Below, piece by piece: positions 21,210 through 31,749 of a stretch of 64,000 nucleotides of DNA. Source of the DNA: Reticulitermes speratus (taxonomy: Eukaryota; Arthropoda; Insecta; Blattodea; Rhinotermitidae); contig JAJKFL010000007.1 of NCBI GenBank assembly GCA_021186555.1, positions 24,805,177-24,869,176 on the forward strand. The letters are read 5' to 3'. Both the position numbers and the translations under genes were made by a program. The notes under the pieces were generated by a model, which saw nothing but the letters and a program-made list of their open reading frames with translations, had not been told where the DNA came from and did no database searches. The first letter of the stretch is position 1, and the number at the start of each line of letters is the position of its first letter.

Positions 21210-22450
21210 GAAAAGAGAGACAGAGAGGTTTGTATTCGTAAATGGAAGAAGCAAGAGCTAAATGAATTATGGTGATGATCACGACGATGGTTCACCTGGT
21301 TAGAAACTCCTGTTCTAGCAGGTTTAAAGGTTATTTCTCCATTTTTAACGTGTTGATGTTTTGACTACGTATGGACATTGTAATCCTAACTAACAGCGCA
21401 ATGCAACTGTCCTTTCATTGGGTACATGGAAACGACGTTGAAAATTATAAATCTGGATTAGACTATGCGAAAAGGAAAACGAGAGTTGGCGGAATTTTTA
21501 CGTACTTTTGGGCCAAGAGTTTTAGATACAATAAGGCAGAACTCCGCACAATCACCTCTGTGTTGCTGTCCCAAAAATATGAGTATGAAATGGGTGTGGA
21601 GGGAAATACCCTGCATCCGGATTTGATGGACTCAACTAAACCGCTCTGCTTGCTTTGTCGGAACAACGCTGGTTACAGGCTCCGTGATCTGAATAGTTTT
21701 ACACACTTCGAACTACAGCAATCAATATTCCACCACTAAACTCAACCCTTCCACGATGAAGCTTGTAAGTAGGTTTGACAATGCCTGTACTTGGCAGCTG
21801 AAAATAGCGTTATTTTAAATCAATAAATTCAGTTATTCATAAGGCGTTACAAAGCCAAAAACGTAACCGCATATCTGCAAGTACAAGTTTGCTTTGGGAA
21901 TAAGAATTTCGAAATGTCCCATAAATGATCACCTGTAACGGGTTACAACAGTGATACCCAGCCTTTTAGAATACAGAACTCAAACCGAGTCACTTCAAAC
22001 CGTTTGCCTCAGGCTTCAACATAAAAAGTAGACCATCAACGTAACACATTAACGTTCCGTTCGTCTTAAAACATTTACCAGTTTAAATGTTATATTAACT
22101 TAATAAACGAAATTTAACACTTTAGTAATACTGTAATCGTACATGTGATAAAGTTCACTATTTATGTCACTACAACAATTTCAGACAATGACATACATTT
22201 GAAAATAGATAATCATATGTTATATATATATATAATCTTCATACGGTAAATTTGTCCGACATCATGATCTGCTGAACTACGGAATGGATCTTTTCAATGT
22301 ACACATTTTAAGACAGCTTATGATTCGACATTGATAACAATCTCCCCATTACTTATTAATTCCTTATAAAAAAACGGTTTTTAACGGAAAAGCCTAGCGT
22401 TAAGAATTGACAGTGCTGCCTCAAGCGGGGGACAAAGAGAAACTAAACGT
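21210..22450. other. No recognisable gene; orphan 122-codon frame
   Basis: A plus frame at 21371-21739 has no motif I recognise and an unremarkable start context. Otherwise AT-rich, with a short (TA)n at 22222-22234. Confidence 0.35.
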
Positions 22451-22452
22451 CC

Positions 22453-22866
22453 ATTCTTAATCTCGACACTTACCCGGCCTTACCCCTGGAGAAAAAGGCC
22501 CCGGTACACACTGAGCAGGATGGCCCCAACACCGGCCTATTCTTAATGTCAGCACTAGATGCAACTAAGATATCTTCACGCCCCAGCCGCTTTACCCCTG
22601 AGAAAAACCCTGATACCCCCAGAACAGGAGGTTGCATGGGCCCCAACTCCAGTCCATTCTTAATGTCAGCTACCAGATGCAAATAAGTGGTCACCTACAC
22701 GCCCCGGCCGCTTAACCCCCGGTACCCACTGAACAGGAGACTGGGTGGCCCCAGCACCGGTCTGAATGATTTGAAGGCCGGAAGAACCTCTTACCGCTGC
22801 CAGGAATCGAATCACAATTCCATGGTTGTGTAGGCCAAAGCCTAGTCACTATACCGACCGGTAAAC
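22453..22866 (-). mobile_element. SINE S2 with internal tandem triplication
   Basis: The minus strand starts with a tRNA-like head (GATTCGATTCC near 22805; GTCGGTATAGTGAC near 22850). The middle of the SINE is then repeated: ATTCTTAAT(G/C)TC begins blocks at 22453, 22539 and 22656, and each holds GCCGCTTTACCCC-, CAGGA- and GGGGCCC-type sequence. Blocks are 86, 117 and about 115 bp long. Confidence 0.8.
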
Positions 22867-22869
22867 GTA

Positions 22870-23630
22870 AATAACAAAAGGAGTTGTGAAACCCAAACTT
22901 GCATTTCATTGAATTTCCTACATGTAAATGTCAAAATTTCGGCTGGTATTTAAAATAAAAGCTCGCGTATTCGTGCATACACTGTAAGCAAAGAACATGA
23001 CTATCCGTTATCAGAACACGATGTTCTGCGCTACTAACAGCGCAGTTCCGTCAGCGCAAACGATATCTTCTCACCTTCTATCTTCATAAAAGATTTACAT
23101 AAGATTAAATCTGAACGGTGTCCTCACACATCCCCTTATATGCGTTCCAAGTGGCTGCTTTCCAGTAGGTTCCAGAAAGAGAAGCAGCTTAGTTTGTCTA
23201 AATAACTACCAACATAATGTCCTAATTATACTGGAGAAACCGAGTACACTACAACAATGTTACGGAGAACAAGATCTTTGGTGTCAAGTATCCGAAAGCG
23301 GGTCAAAATCACTAAGTAGATGTATACATAATTTCAAAAATTCTTTCTTTCTGAAAGGTGTGAGTACAAACTCAGGTTTATGGTATATGTGAATCATTCA
23401 TACATCATTCGATGCCAATGTATCGACGCCCACTCGCGCTTGCTAATTAGAGAAGCTTTGTGTGAGATGAAAATACATTCACGACTTAAAGTATGTGTGA
23501 AAAACAAAACACAGAAGAAAGCACCCTGAAAGAATCTCACGCTTTCTTACAAATTTCTTCTGCCGCGTGTATAGTGCACTGCTCCGAGTCTGGAACAAAC
23601 ACCCATTCAATACGTGTTTTTTTTTCCATG
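22870..23630. other. No recognisable feature
   Basis: No long frame, shared repeat or hairpin was found. Confidence 0.4.
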
Positions 23631-23636
23631 GAGAAA

Positions 23637-23900
23637 GGCCCTGCAGCAGATGCTAAGGACGCACCGCAGCCTTAAGCTTTATTCTTCAACCCTGTGATGA
23701 AGATGAGCAGTTTTTTCGTTTTTCTTTGTAATGGAGCACCGGTGGAATGAAACTGACAGGGGAAAACCGCAGTACTCGGGGAAAAACCTGCCAAGTGCCA
23801 CTTTGTCCACCACAAATCCCACATGGACTGACCCGGGATCGAACCCGGGCCTCCGCGGTGGGAGGCCGGCGACTAACCGCCTGAGTCATGGCACGGCCCA
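23637..23900 (-). mobile_element. SINE S4 copy
   Basis: On the minus strand: head GCCGTGCCATGACTCAGGC, B-box GGGTTCGATCCCGG, GTGGACAAAGTGGCACTTGG, TTTCCCCTGTCAG, then CATCTTCATCACAGGG and the AAGGCTGCGGTGCGTCC end. Confidence 0.85.
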
Positions 23901-24044
23901 TACAACGTGTTAAACGGTCTTGCAGTTCACAAAACATGTGGCATAAAGACCTAATACTTAATATTTTGGCAAACTTTATTTATTCACGCCGAAGTTGTTT
24001 AATACAATATCAAGCTATTAGAGTTGTCCGTGTCGCGCCACGAT

Positions 24045-24175
24045 GGTCTGTGGGGGTGGAGGAACAGGTACACTCATTTTTGACCTCAACACTGGATGAA
24101 GGTAAATGAGCTTCAAGCCGCGGCCGTTTAATCCCAGGGAAAGTCCCCCTCGTATCCACCTGTTTAAACATATTA
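24045..24175 (-). mobile_element. SINE S2 fragment
   Basis: The minus strand carries GGGATTAAACGGCCGCGG and the S2 middle around CATCCAGTGTTGAGGTCAAA. The head is missing. Confidence 0.6.
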
Positions 24176-24179
24176 ATCC

Positions 24180-26065
24180 ACTCTTACATCCTCTACCCTG
24201 AAGACGCATGCAACTGTTCATATAAATGATGCCTATCTACGAAACTGTACGGCGGCATATTCCAGAAGGCTGTAAACTTAACAGTCAGAGCTGTAAGAAT
24301 ATGAAATCACAGACATATTGTCACTTTCCTGTTTCCTAATGGTCCTCTACACGTGACAGCACGTGATCCACAACACACATTATTTGGATACTGTCACTCA
24401 GTAAGATGTCTCGACAGTTGCCACCACTACTGTCTGCAAGACATTGCTTGTCAATATACGATGTTCTGACAAATTACTTCATGGTTGGATTTTCGATATT
24501 AGTCACAGCTATGGGGATCGAACTCCGAACTGTACGAACAGTAAACTTGTATGCTATCTGGGTGGATCGCTCGAAAAGAGATTACGGGTTCCAATAATCA
24601 CTCGATGTGTTCCCAAGTTCTGTGTTGTCCTGCGAAGACAAAGCCTGCAATATCCTAATCCTCGTCCAGTGATTCCTACGTAATGCGTAAAGGCTGTATG
24701 GTTCATAAATAATTATACTTACACAATCAAATTCCGATATAGCGCCACTGTTTGTTCACCGCAGTTTGAGGCGGTGTATCGAGAATGGCGGTATATTGAG
24801 GGTGGCGCTATATCTCTATATCTAGTTTTGTATGTATGGTTTAATTGATCACGTTATGTAGTGTCCAATAGTAAAAAGATACGCAATAATGAACTGAAAA
24901 AGACGTGGAAGGAAGTGGTGGTAGCCGAATTTTAGGTAATCGCCAAGGATTTGCCTGGAGGGACTGAGCTTCAAAACCAACACCTCACGAATACAAGTCT
25001 GAAGTATTATCAGTTTGAGCCAGTTTGCTCGGTCAGGATTAATTCTGAATCCCGAAGTTCATTTGGGGCCCAATTCTTAACAGCTAAAGAAGACGAATAA
25101 AATTAATTACTGTGCACAAAGATGTTCTGCAGCGTTTGATAGCTATGTTTCATTCACCGACTTCCTCTCTGTTATGGAATATAAAAGCTCCATCCCTTTC
25201 GTTAGAGAACGACGGCATTGTACACTTCCGGAGCCACTTCAATTTCAAACTTCAACCACTTCCTCTAATACAGATTTTTTATTTCCCTCTCATCTACCCT
25301 TAGATCTCCGAACTGTTCACTTCCGATGAGGTTTTCGAGCAAAGAGCTCGTATGCTAATCTTGTATCCCAAGAAGGATGTCACTCACGCCCCCTTCCGCC
25401 AACCCCCCCCCCCCCCCCCAACATTCGACCCAATCTTCTCTATTTAATCACCGTGACAGTACTGGCAAAGCTAAGAGAGTGATAAAAGCAGTACGGAGGT
25501 AAACGTGACATACTAAAGAGCTTAACAACCCATATATTATAATGAAGAATGAGATGGCAATGGGACAGGTAATAAATGCATACAAACTCGTCAGAAAATA
25601 CGAAGGGTAGATGCGAGGATGATATTAAAATGGAACGTTAAGAAACAGAATTATACCTTGGATTCATCTGGCTCAGGACAGAGTCTAATAAAGGTCTATT
25701 TCGAACACAGTAAAAAATTTCAATTAAAAAAAAAACAAGGCGGGGAATATGTTGAACAGCTGAGCAATTGTAAGCTTCCGGAGAAAGGCTATCTCCACTT
25801 GCTTAACAATACAAGGCACAGAGTAGGCCTACACATTAAGAAGCTCGCCGTACGCACTTCATTTTCCGCTCCCATTTAACCCCACCCCCCGGCCACGTCA
25901 AAACATCCTCTTCATTACATCGTTCTCCATTACCCTTGGCCTGAATTATACTCTGTGAGAAACCAAGTTTAACACTCATACAAAACGAAGGCTAGCAGAT
26001 TAAGTTGCATACATTGTAGTCTTTATTAAGACTTAATTGCAGCAGCTACACACAAATACAGGTTA
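24180..26065. other. No recognisable gene; small hairpin and C tract
   Basis: ATATAGCGCCAC (24737-24748) and GTGGCGCTATAT (24804-24815) form an inverted pair around 55 bp, possibly a small MITE. A C run lies at about 25406-25419. Frames of 60-86 codons lack motifs. Confidence 0.4.
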
Positions 26066-26078
26066 AACAGTACTCCAC

Positions 26079-26299
26079 GTGGGCCGGGATAGCTCAGTCG
26101 GTATAGCGACTAGCTGGACGGTCCGAGGATCGAATCCCGGTGGGGGCGAGATTTTCAGCACCCGTCCAGACTGGCCCTGGGGCCTACCTAGCCCCAGGGT
26201 AGGGGCTAGCGCCGAGGTTAAAGAAAGAGTAGAGGTACACCTCTACTCCCCCTCTGGGCCTTCATGGCCTGTTCTAGGGTGAACTTTACCTTTGGCTTT
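26079..26299 (+). mobile_element. SINE S2, complete head
   Basis: The clearest S2 head: GGGCCGGGATAGCTCAGTCG, GTATAGCGACTAGC, B-box GGATCGAATCCCGG. The body is short and ends GGCCTGTTCTAGGGTGAAC with a TTTACC tail. Probable TSD: ACAGTACTCCAC (26067-26078) and ACAGTAATCTAC (26300-26311), 10/12. Confidence 0.88.
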
Positions 26300-26327
26300 A
26301 CAGTAATCTACTCTTAAACGAACCACA

Positions 26328-26739
26328 GTTAGTTAGTTAGTTAGTTAGTCCCCTTGTCGCTCCAATCGCGGAGCATTGGGGGCTTCTTTTCGGAGGTTTC
26401 TATGGTCATGTGCGTTGATGTAGCGGGTGACCAGCCCACTGACCGCACAAGTTCTACTCAATCCTGATGTGACTGCCAGAGCCATCTGGCAGGTAGTCAG
26501 GAGAAATGGGTGAGAAATGGCCGCTGAATTTTGCCGACGGGCATTACTAGTTCTATTCATGCCCGTAGGGTTCTTCTACATGCCGTAAATCTACGACATG
26601 GGACCGACGGCTTTACTTCCCCTCCGAAGGAAGTGGTGCTCCGGATTTTTATCACCCTTAAAAATCCATCGCCCTCGGTCGGGATCGAACCCGCGAACCT
26701 TGGGCCCAGTGGCGAGCACGCTAACCACTACAGGGCGAC
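26328..26739 (-). mobile_element. SINE S5 with perfect 12-bp TSD
   Basis: A tRNA-derived element, 412 bp, minus strand: head GTCGCCCTGTAGTGGTTAGC, B-box GGGTTCGATCCC, and a 3' tail of (AACT)n seen as GTTAGTTAG at 26328-26347. AAACGAACCACA flanks it exactly at 26316-26327 and 26740-26751. It is the only member of this family in the window. Confidence 0.88.
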
Positions 26740-26759
26740 AAACGAACCACAACGTGGAA

Positions 26760-27270
26760 GAATTCTCCTCGTCTGAATCTCGTCTTTGGCGAACAGTATA
26801 TGCCGCTTTAATGAATGACAACGCACAGTAGACAGGGTTAGGTTTGTAAGCGTGACAACAGCACCAAACAATAAGACGGCAAGTGGTGCTTGTTAACTGC
26901 GCTGAAGTTTTAAATTACAATTCAGTTTTGCTGACTTTGAGTTTACAGTTACGTACATCCGATCACCGATTGTTAAATACTTGAACCTAGAATAAGATTC
27001 ATGTCTTCATTAACACCGCTGTGAGAACCTCTCAAATTTCGCAAGTTTCACCTATAAATCAGAATAAAGACTACAAGCCTCATAAAACTGGAAGACATTT
27101 CTCTCTGTATTCCTCGCAAGAAGTACACAAAGTGAATGCATAATGAGATCACATCTGAAAGTTCGCCTACCTTAAACTCAGAATGCGCTAATCGGAAAAA
27201 TTTGGTACTGGATGTCTAAAATAAAACAGCAGGGGGGAATTTAATTTTGATTTGAAATGTTCTTAACGTG
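26760..27270. other. No recognisable feature
   Basis: Unique-looking sequence with no long frame. Confidence 0.4.
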
Positions 27271-27281
27271 TCTCATTTCAT

Positions 27282-27680
27282 TTTTAGGCGTTCTTCACGA
27301 AGTTAAAAGAGAACGTCTTATGTGGAGCATATGCCTTTCCGTCCATGTGACCTATTTTCAGCGACTAAACGGTCTGCCGGATTTTCATGAAATTCGGCAC
27401 AGGAGTATTTTTTTTACAAAAAGTTGTCGAGCAATTGCATGTTTCGTGAAATTCAGAACAGGAACACTCATACTTTAGTTAAAGAAGCCAATGAATTTAC
27501 ACTCATTCTTTCCATATATCTTGACCGATTTAGGTGAAATTCGGTACAGATAATCTACACGCAAAGCCACCGAGTAATTGCGAGTTTCGGGCAAATCGGT
27601 TCAGTGAAAGCCATAGTTTACTGAGGGGTGTAAATGAATTTACATCCGTACTTTCCACATTTATTGTCCGATTTGGTTGA
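27282..27680 (+). repeat. R2-like repeat, diverged
   Basis: TTTTTAGGCGTTCTTC, ATTTTCATGAAATTCGG, AGTTGTCGAGCAATTGC and repeated CCGATTT-GGTGAAATTC blocks resemble the R1/R2 families at 19376 and 40780. Internally it repeats a CATTT-CCGATTT-GAAATTC-TACAG motif about three times. Confidence 0.5.
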
Positions 27681-27719
27681 AATTCATTACAGTGTGTCCA
27701 CAAAGTTCCCTCGGGGGTA

Positions 27720-28145
27720 TCAAGTCTACGCGGTATGAATACCTAACTGGATATGCTGCAACTCTATGCAGTACCTCAGAGTGAGCATCTACAACCACAT
27801 ATTATTCTGCAACAAGATGGCGTTCCCCCTCATTGGCGTTTACCAGCACGGGTGTACCTGGACGAGAAGTTTCCGGGAAGATAGATCGACAGAGGGGTCC
27901 CACACCTTGGCCTCCTCGTTCCCCGGATATAACACAACTGGACTTCCTCATGTGGGGTTATGTCAAAAGCGTTGCTTAGGAATCACCAGTTACCGGAATT
28001 GATGGCCTGAAGAAGCTAGCACAGATGCGATCATGACTGTTCACGCTGAATTGCTCCCAGAACATGGCAAGAGCTTGAATATCGATTTGATGTTGTCCGT
28101 GCTACCAAGGGTGCCCACAGTGAGGTGGACTAAAGTTAAACTTTG
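27720..28145 (+). pseudogene. Decayed mariner/IS630-type transposase fragment
   Basis: Shifting frames give LQQDGVPPHWR, then FPGRWIDRG, then SPDITQLDFLMWGYVKS, all typical of the C-terminal DDE/D region of IS630-Tc1-mariner transposases. At least two frameshifts and several stops interrupt it. No terminal repeats were found around it, so it is a relic and distinct from the mariner at 45669. Confidence 0.7.
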
Positions 28146-28303
28146 AGAGTTTTACTACAAGCCACAGCAAGATGCATGTGTCTAGCTAATGGGGATCAAA
28201 CCCGCGGCCCGACAGGTTGTATTATGAGACCCGTGGCCACGTTCGTAAATGTACACACACTACAAAAATTTCTCAATAATTTAGACAGTTAGTTATACCA
28301 CTT

Positions 28304-28546
28304 CTAAGGCGTGGGTCTTCGGCCGCTAGCTTACTAGGATCGTGGGTTCGAATCCCACCATGGGCATGGATGTCTGTCTCTTGTGAGTGTTGTGTGTTGT
28401 CAGTTAGAGGTCTCTGCGACGAGCTGGTCCCTCGTCCAGAGGAGTCCTACCGACTGTGGTGTGTCTCAACTGTGTTTGATCGTGAAACCTCGACGAAACG
28501 AGGAGGCCCAGGCCCATATAGGGCTGTCGAGCCATACGAAAAAAAA
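28304..28546 (+). mobile_element. SINE S1 with perfect 13-bp TSD
   Basis: The 5' end is truncated by about 25 bp (starts CTAAGGCGTGGGTC); B-box GGGTTCGAATCCC; ends GGGCTGTCGAGCCATACG plus A-tail. AGTTATACCACTT flanks it at 28291-28303 and 28547-28559. Confidence 0.9.
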
Positions 28547-28559
28547 AGTTATACCACTT

Positions 28560-28884
28560 ATTCAATACTGCTTTATTATCCAAACACAACACTTGAACAC
28601 CGTACGTTCATTCATTTTCTTTGCTACATGTTTCGGCCGTTTTATCCGGCCATCATCAAGCAGAAATACAGCACATAATCGGGAAGGTATGCTATGTAAG
28701 AGGCCTTTTCCATAGCATACTTTTCCGATTATGTACTTATGTTTCTGCTTGATGATGGCCGGATAAAACAGCCGAAACACGTTGTAGAAAAGTAAATAAA
28801 CGAACATATAGTATTCAAGTGTTGTGTTTCGATAATAAATCGATATTGATTAACTAGCACAACGAGATTATGTTACCTAAAAAA
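28560..28884. mobile_element. Inverted hammerhead element U3
   Basis: Arms of about 130 bp (28562-28690 and 28700-28847) are inverted copies. Each has a hammerhead-like core (minus 28623-28664, plus 28744-28787) with UUGAUGA in place of CUGAUGA, a GGCC-type stem II, and GAAAC. ATACCACTT flanks it (28551-28559, 28885-28893). The left flank is the right TSD of the neighbouring S1, so both used the same site. Confidence 0.72.
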
Positions 28885-28894
28885 ATACCACTTT

Positions 28895-29930
28895 CTGTTA
28901 CTTTTCCACGTGCGGTCCGCGAACCAGCCTACAGTAATGTGTGTGGTCCTTTGCTACAAAAACATTGGAGACCCATGATCTACCTTATTTAAGAACCGTG
29001 TTGTCTTGAAACCCCGGAGGAACTTCGTACACACTGTATTTCTGCACATAATGCTGTTTCGTGACATTCAGTGCAGGAAAGACCGTACAACTCTTATGGG
29101 CGTAACGTACATTATACTTACGCGTGTACCGTAACATCGTACGACACAGTGAAAGTGACGAACGTCTCCGTAAAGTCTGCACACTGAATCACGAACAATA
29201 CTACCTGCAGTCTTGTTTAGTACCACCAATTACGTTACCATACCAGGCGCCAGGCACGCGATTTAAAACAATATGGCTGATAATACGGACAGCAGTCTGC
29301 CTCTGTGGACAACAGCCTACTGACGGAATAGGATGACGTAACACTTACCTGAAACAAAACAAGAAAACAACAATCACATCTCACAGAATTTTGTACGTCA
29401 TTTGTAAGAAGATTCAAGTCTTCTAAGATGTGACGCTGTGTCGTTGGGCCAGTAGTTCCCGACGTTTCGAAGGATCCTACCGAACTAGTCGCTCAACTAC
29501 ACAGACTTTTTCTTCTTGGACTTCTTGACCCTTGAAGATGGGACCGATAGGTTGTCTCGAAACGTCGGTAAAGAATTACCACTATACGCTGTGTAATATC
29601 CCAGAAGAGCGCAGATCTCATACACAGCGTCACATTACAGAGGACTTGAATCTTCAACATCACCGCTGTGAGAACCTCAAATCGTACAAGTCATGTATAT
29701 CTATTCATTGGACACCTTATTATCCAAAAGAACGGCGCCGGCATTCCGGGCAGTGAAACTAATACAGGGTCTTTTTTTTATCTGACTAATATTGTTTGTC
29801 ACTTACTTTCGGTTCGCTTATTCCACTCAGCCGTCCGCCACAAGCGCGGCAGAATAGCGACAGAAAATGACAAAAGATGTTTGTCAGAAAAAATTAGGGC
29901 AGTGTACTAGTCCTCAGCCATGGTTTCGTT
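28895..29930. other. No recognisable gene; one ribozyme-like motif
   Basis: Contains the tentative motif at 29530-29568 and a GACGTTTCGAAGGATCC block at 29459 that resembles 54203. Frames of 60-80 codons lack motifs. Confidence 0.4.
29530..29568 (+). ncRNA. Tentative hammerhead-like motif (GAAACGUC type)
   Basis: CUUGAAGA, U, GGGAC/GUCUC (one wobble) enclosing a 7-nt loop, GAAAC, GUC, GGU. Stem I is poor. Related GAAACGUCGGUAA endings occur at 35192 and, on the antisense strand, near 53870. Confidence 0.35.
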
Positions 29931-29942
29931 TTAATGTTAAGC

Positions 29943-30108
29943 CCGGGGTGCACAAATTTTCAAAAAATCTACTAGCCACCTAAAAATTCCAGGCGCCAAA
30001 AGGGTGACACAGTTCAAGTTCCCCACTGAGGACCCACAAACAAGTAGGCGCCACCATACACAATGTAGTCGCAATGGCGACCTGACGCCCGTGATTTGTG
30101 CACCCCTG
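29943..30108. mobile_element. hAT-like MITE, 166 bp
   Basis: Ends are inverted: left CCGGGGTGCACAAAT, right (reverse complement) CAGGGGTGCACAAAT, 14/15. Flanks TGTTAAGC (29935-29942) and TGTAAAGC (30109-30116) agree at 7/8, the duplication length of hAT elements. It is non-coding. A related copy lies at 18237. Confidence 0.8.
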
Positions 30109-30119
30109 TGTAAAGCTGC

Positions 30120-31180
30120 AGGTCCACTCCACCGGCCACAATCATAACTGCTATCATCTTCAGTATCATCCTATCATCCTGCCGAGGGCAAAATTAAAAT
30201 TCCGTCCAGTCGCTACAACCTTTTAAAACGTGGGTTGTAAGCATGCAGACAGTGACCCGAGACTGTCAAATGCTTTAGTGGACACAGACGACACAAAAGA
30301 ATTTTTATCCCACATACTTTTTTTTATCAGGCGACTCGAATAGCTACACAGACTTCCGGAAAGAGAGACGTCAAACGAAGCCACTAACACCATTCAGAAA
30401 GCAAGCTGCTGGTCGTATTATGCTTTCACTTCCTACTGGAATTTTACCTCTTACAGACACGTAAAGATGACAAAAGCCCACTCAGAACCTTCCTTTTGAA
30501 TATCTCTTCACTGGTTTCGTAAACATTCTACTGGTTTAAAATCTATAAGCAACTATGAGACACTCCGGGAGATAATAAATGTGGTTAGATACATGTCAGA
30601 AATCTGTACATGAGACGCCTACAATCAAACACAGCCATTTCCACTTTGAAAGACCTTTCCTCGAGCAGAAAAACTGTTTCACGTACTTGCCGTGTGGGCA
30701 GGAAGCTCATCTCTTACGGGCTGATGCACGTTTCGCTTTCTTAAACAGCAAACGCATTTTGAAATTCATGACAAGGCCTATACATTTCAGTTATTGCTAT
30801 CCAAACCATACAGACTGTTGACATGAATATAAAAACTGGAGATTCCTTGTTTTGAAACCAACGTGTCTGGAGGTTTTTAGTTTTGAAACAATTCTTCACA
30901 AATGTAGATTGTTTGGTTTGTACTGAGCCAAGTTCATGAACATGTCCGTCGTTGTTTCTATTCCTTACTGTTTGTCTGAAATATACAAACCGCCATTATG
31001 AAAGATTTACACCAAAGTATTTGAAAATAAAACTTTGATTCAGCACTCACAACCCAGTTTACACTCACGAGCTTAACAAACCGCTATTAACCAATGACAG
31101 TGAACTAAAAAAGACCAACTAGACTACTCCACGGACAAGTTTCCTCCAGATATCTGGATGCCATAGCTACTTGTGATTCT
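30120..31180. other. No recognisable feature
   Basis: No shared repeat or long frame was found. Confidence 0.4.
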
Positions 31181-31187
31181 TTGATGT

Positions 31188-31232
31188 GCTCCCTGAGGAT
31201 GGCAACTTGATTGCCGAAACGTATGTAGGGGT
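31188..31232 (+). ncRNA. Hammerhead-like motif, well formed
   Basis: Stem I GCUCC/GGGGU (two wobbles), core CUGAGGA, extra U, stem II GGCAA/UUGCC, GAAAC, a 2-bp stem III (AC/GU) with loop GUAU, then A before stem I. The family block GTGCATTAGTTGGTT follows at 31265. Confidence 0.7.
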
Positions 31233-31325
31233 TACAAATATGCATTACTTTGTTAATAATTCTTGTGCATTAGTTGGTTTGACTTAAACTTAAAACTAAA
31301 CACCCCGTTCTGGTTTGTAAACTAA

Positions 31326-31392
31326 ATAAATACAATTTTAGTCAACAAATACACAACTGTTAGTTGTGTAGTTGTGTTGACTAAAATTGTCC
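31326..31392. repeat. Inverted repeat downstream of hammerhead motif
   Basis: ACAATTTTAGTCAACAAATA (about 31333) and its near reverse complement ending about 31390 form a stem of 27-29 bp with a 3-nt loop. It resembles the hairpin part of H1-H4. Confidence 0.6.
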
Positions 31393-31414
31393 TTATTGTA
31401 AACAGATCTATATA

Positions 31415-31745
31415 CAGTGATGCCTCGGCTAACGAGTGACCCTGCTAACGAATTTTTCGGCTAACGAATATGGATTCGGCTAACGAATGTTTTAGTGGAT
31501 GCTCGCGCTAACATAAAGCAGCAAACATGAACGGTCGGGCCATTCCAGGAGCTTATCTTTTCCGTCTGTATGTGTGTGACAAAGAAATGAGCTGACCACA
31601 TCACATAGGGGAGACCCACCAACCAAAAAAAAGTAAGCGACAAACCCAAGGGAAGCAGAAAGTTGCTCATGTTTCGGCTAACGAAGATTTCGGCTAACGA
31701 ATGTGATTCCGGAATGAATTATCTTCGTTAGCCGAGGTATCACTG
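31415..31745. mobile_element. Pogo/Tigger-like MITE, 331 bp
   Basis: Inverted ends CAGTGATGCCTCGGCTAACG and CAGTGATACCTCGGCTAACG (one mismatch), flanked by TA on both sides (31413-31414, 31746-31747). TTCGGCTAACGAA recurs as subterminal repeats at 31458, 31475, 31673 and 31689. It is non-coding (the 69-codon frame has no transposase motif). Confidence 0.85.
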
Positions 31746-31749
31746 TACT

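Noticed and set aside
26081-26153. tRNA gene candidate (A-box and B-box, GGATCGAATCCCGG)
   Set aside because: The acceptor stem does not pair and the same head is fused to a common SINE body in about a dozen places. It is a tRNA-derived SINE head, as are those at 53881, 23637 and 11040.
29820-29910. Possible short coding exon near an 80-codon frame
   Set aside because: No conserved motif or convincing splice sites with coding flanks.
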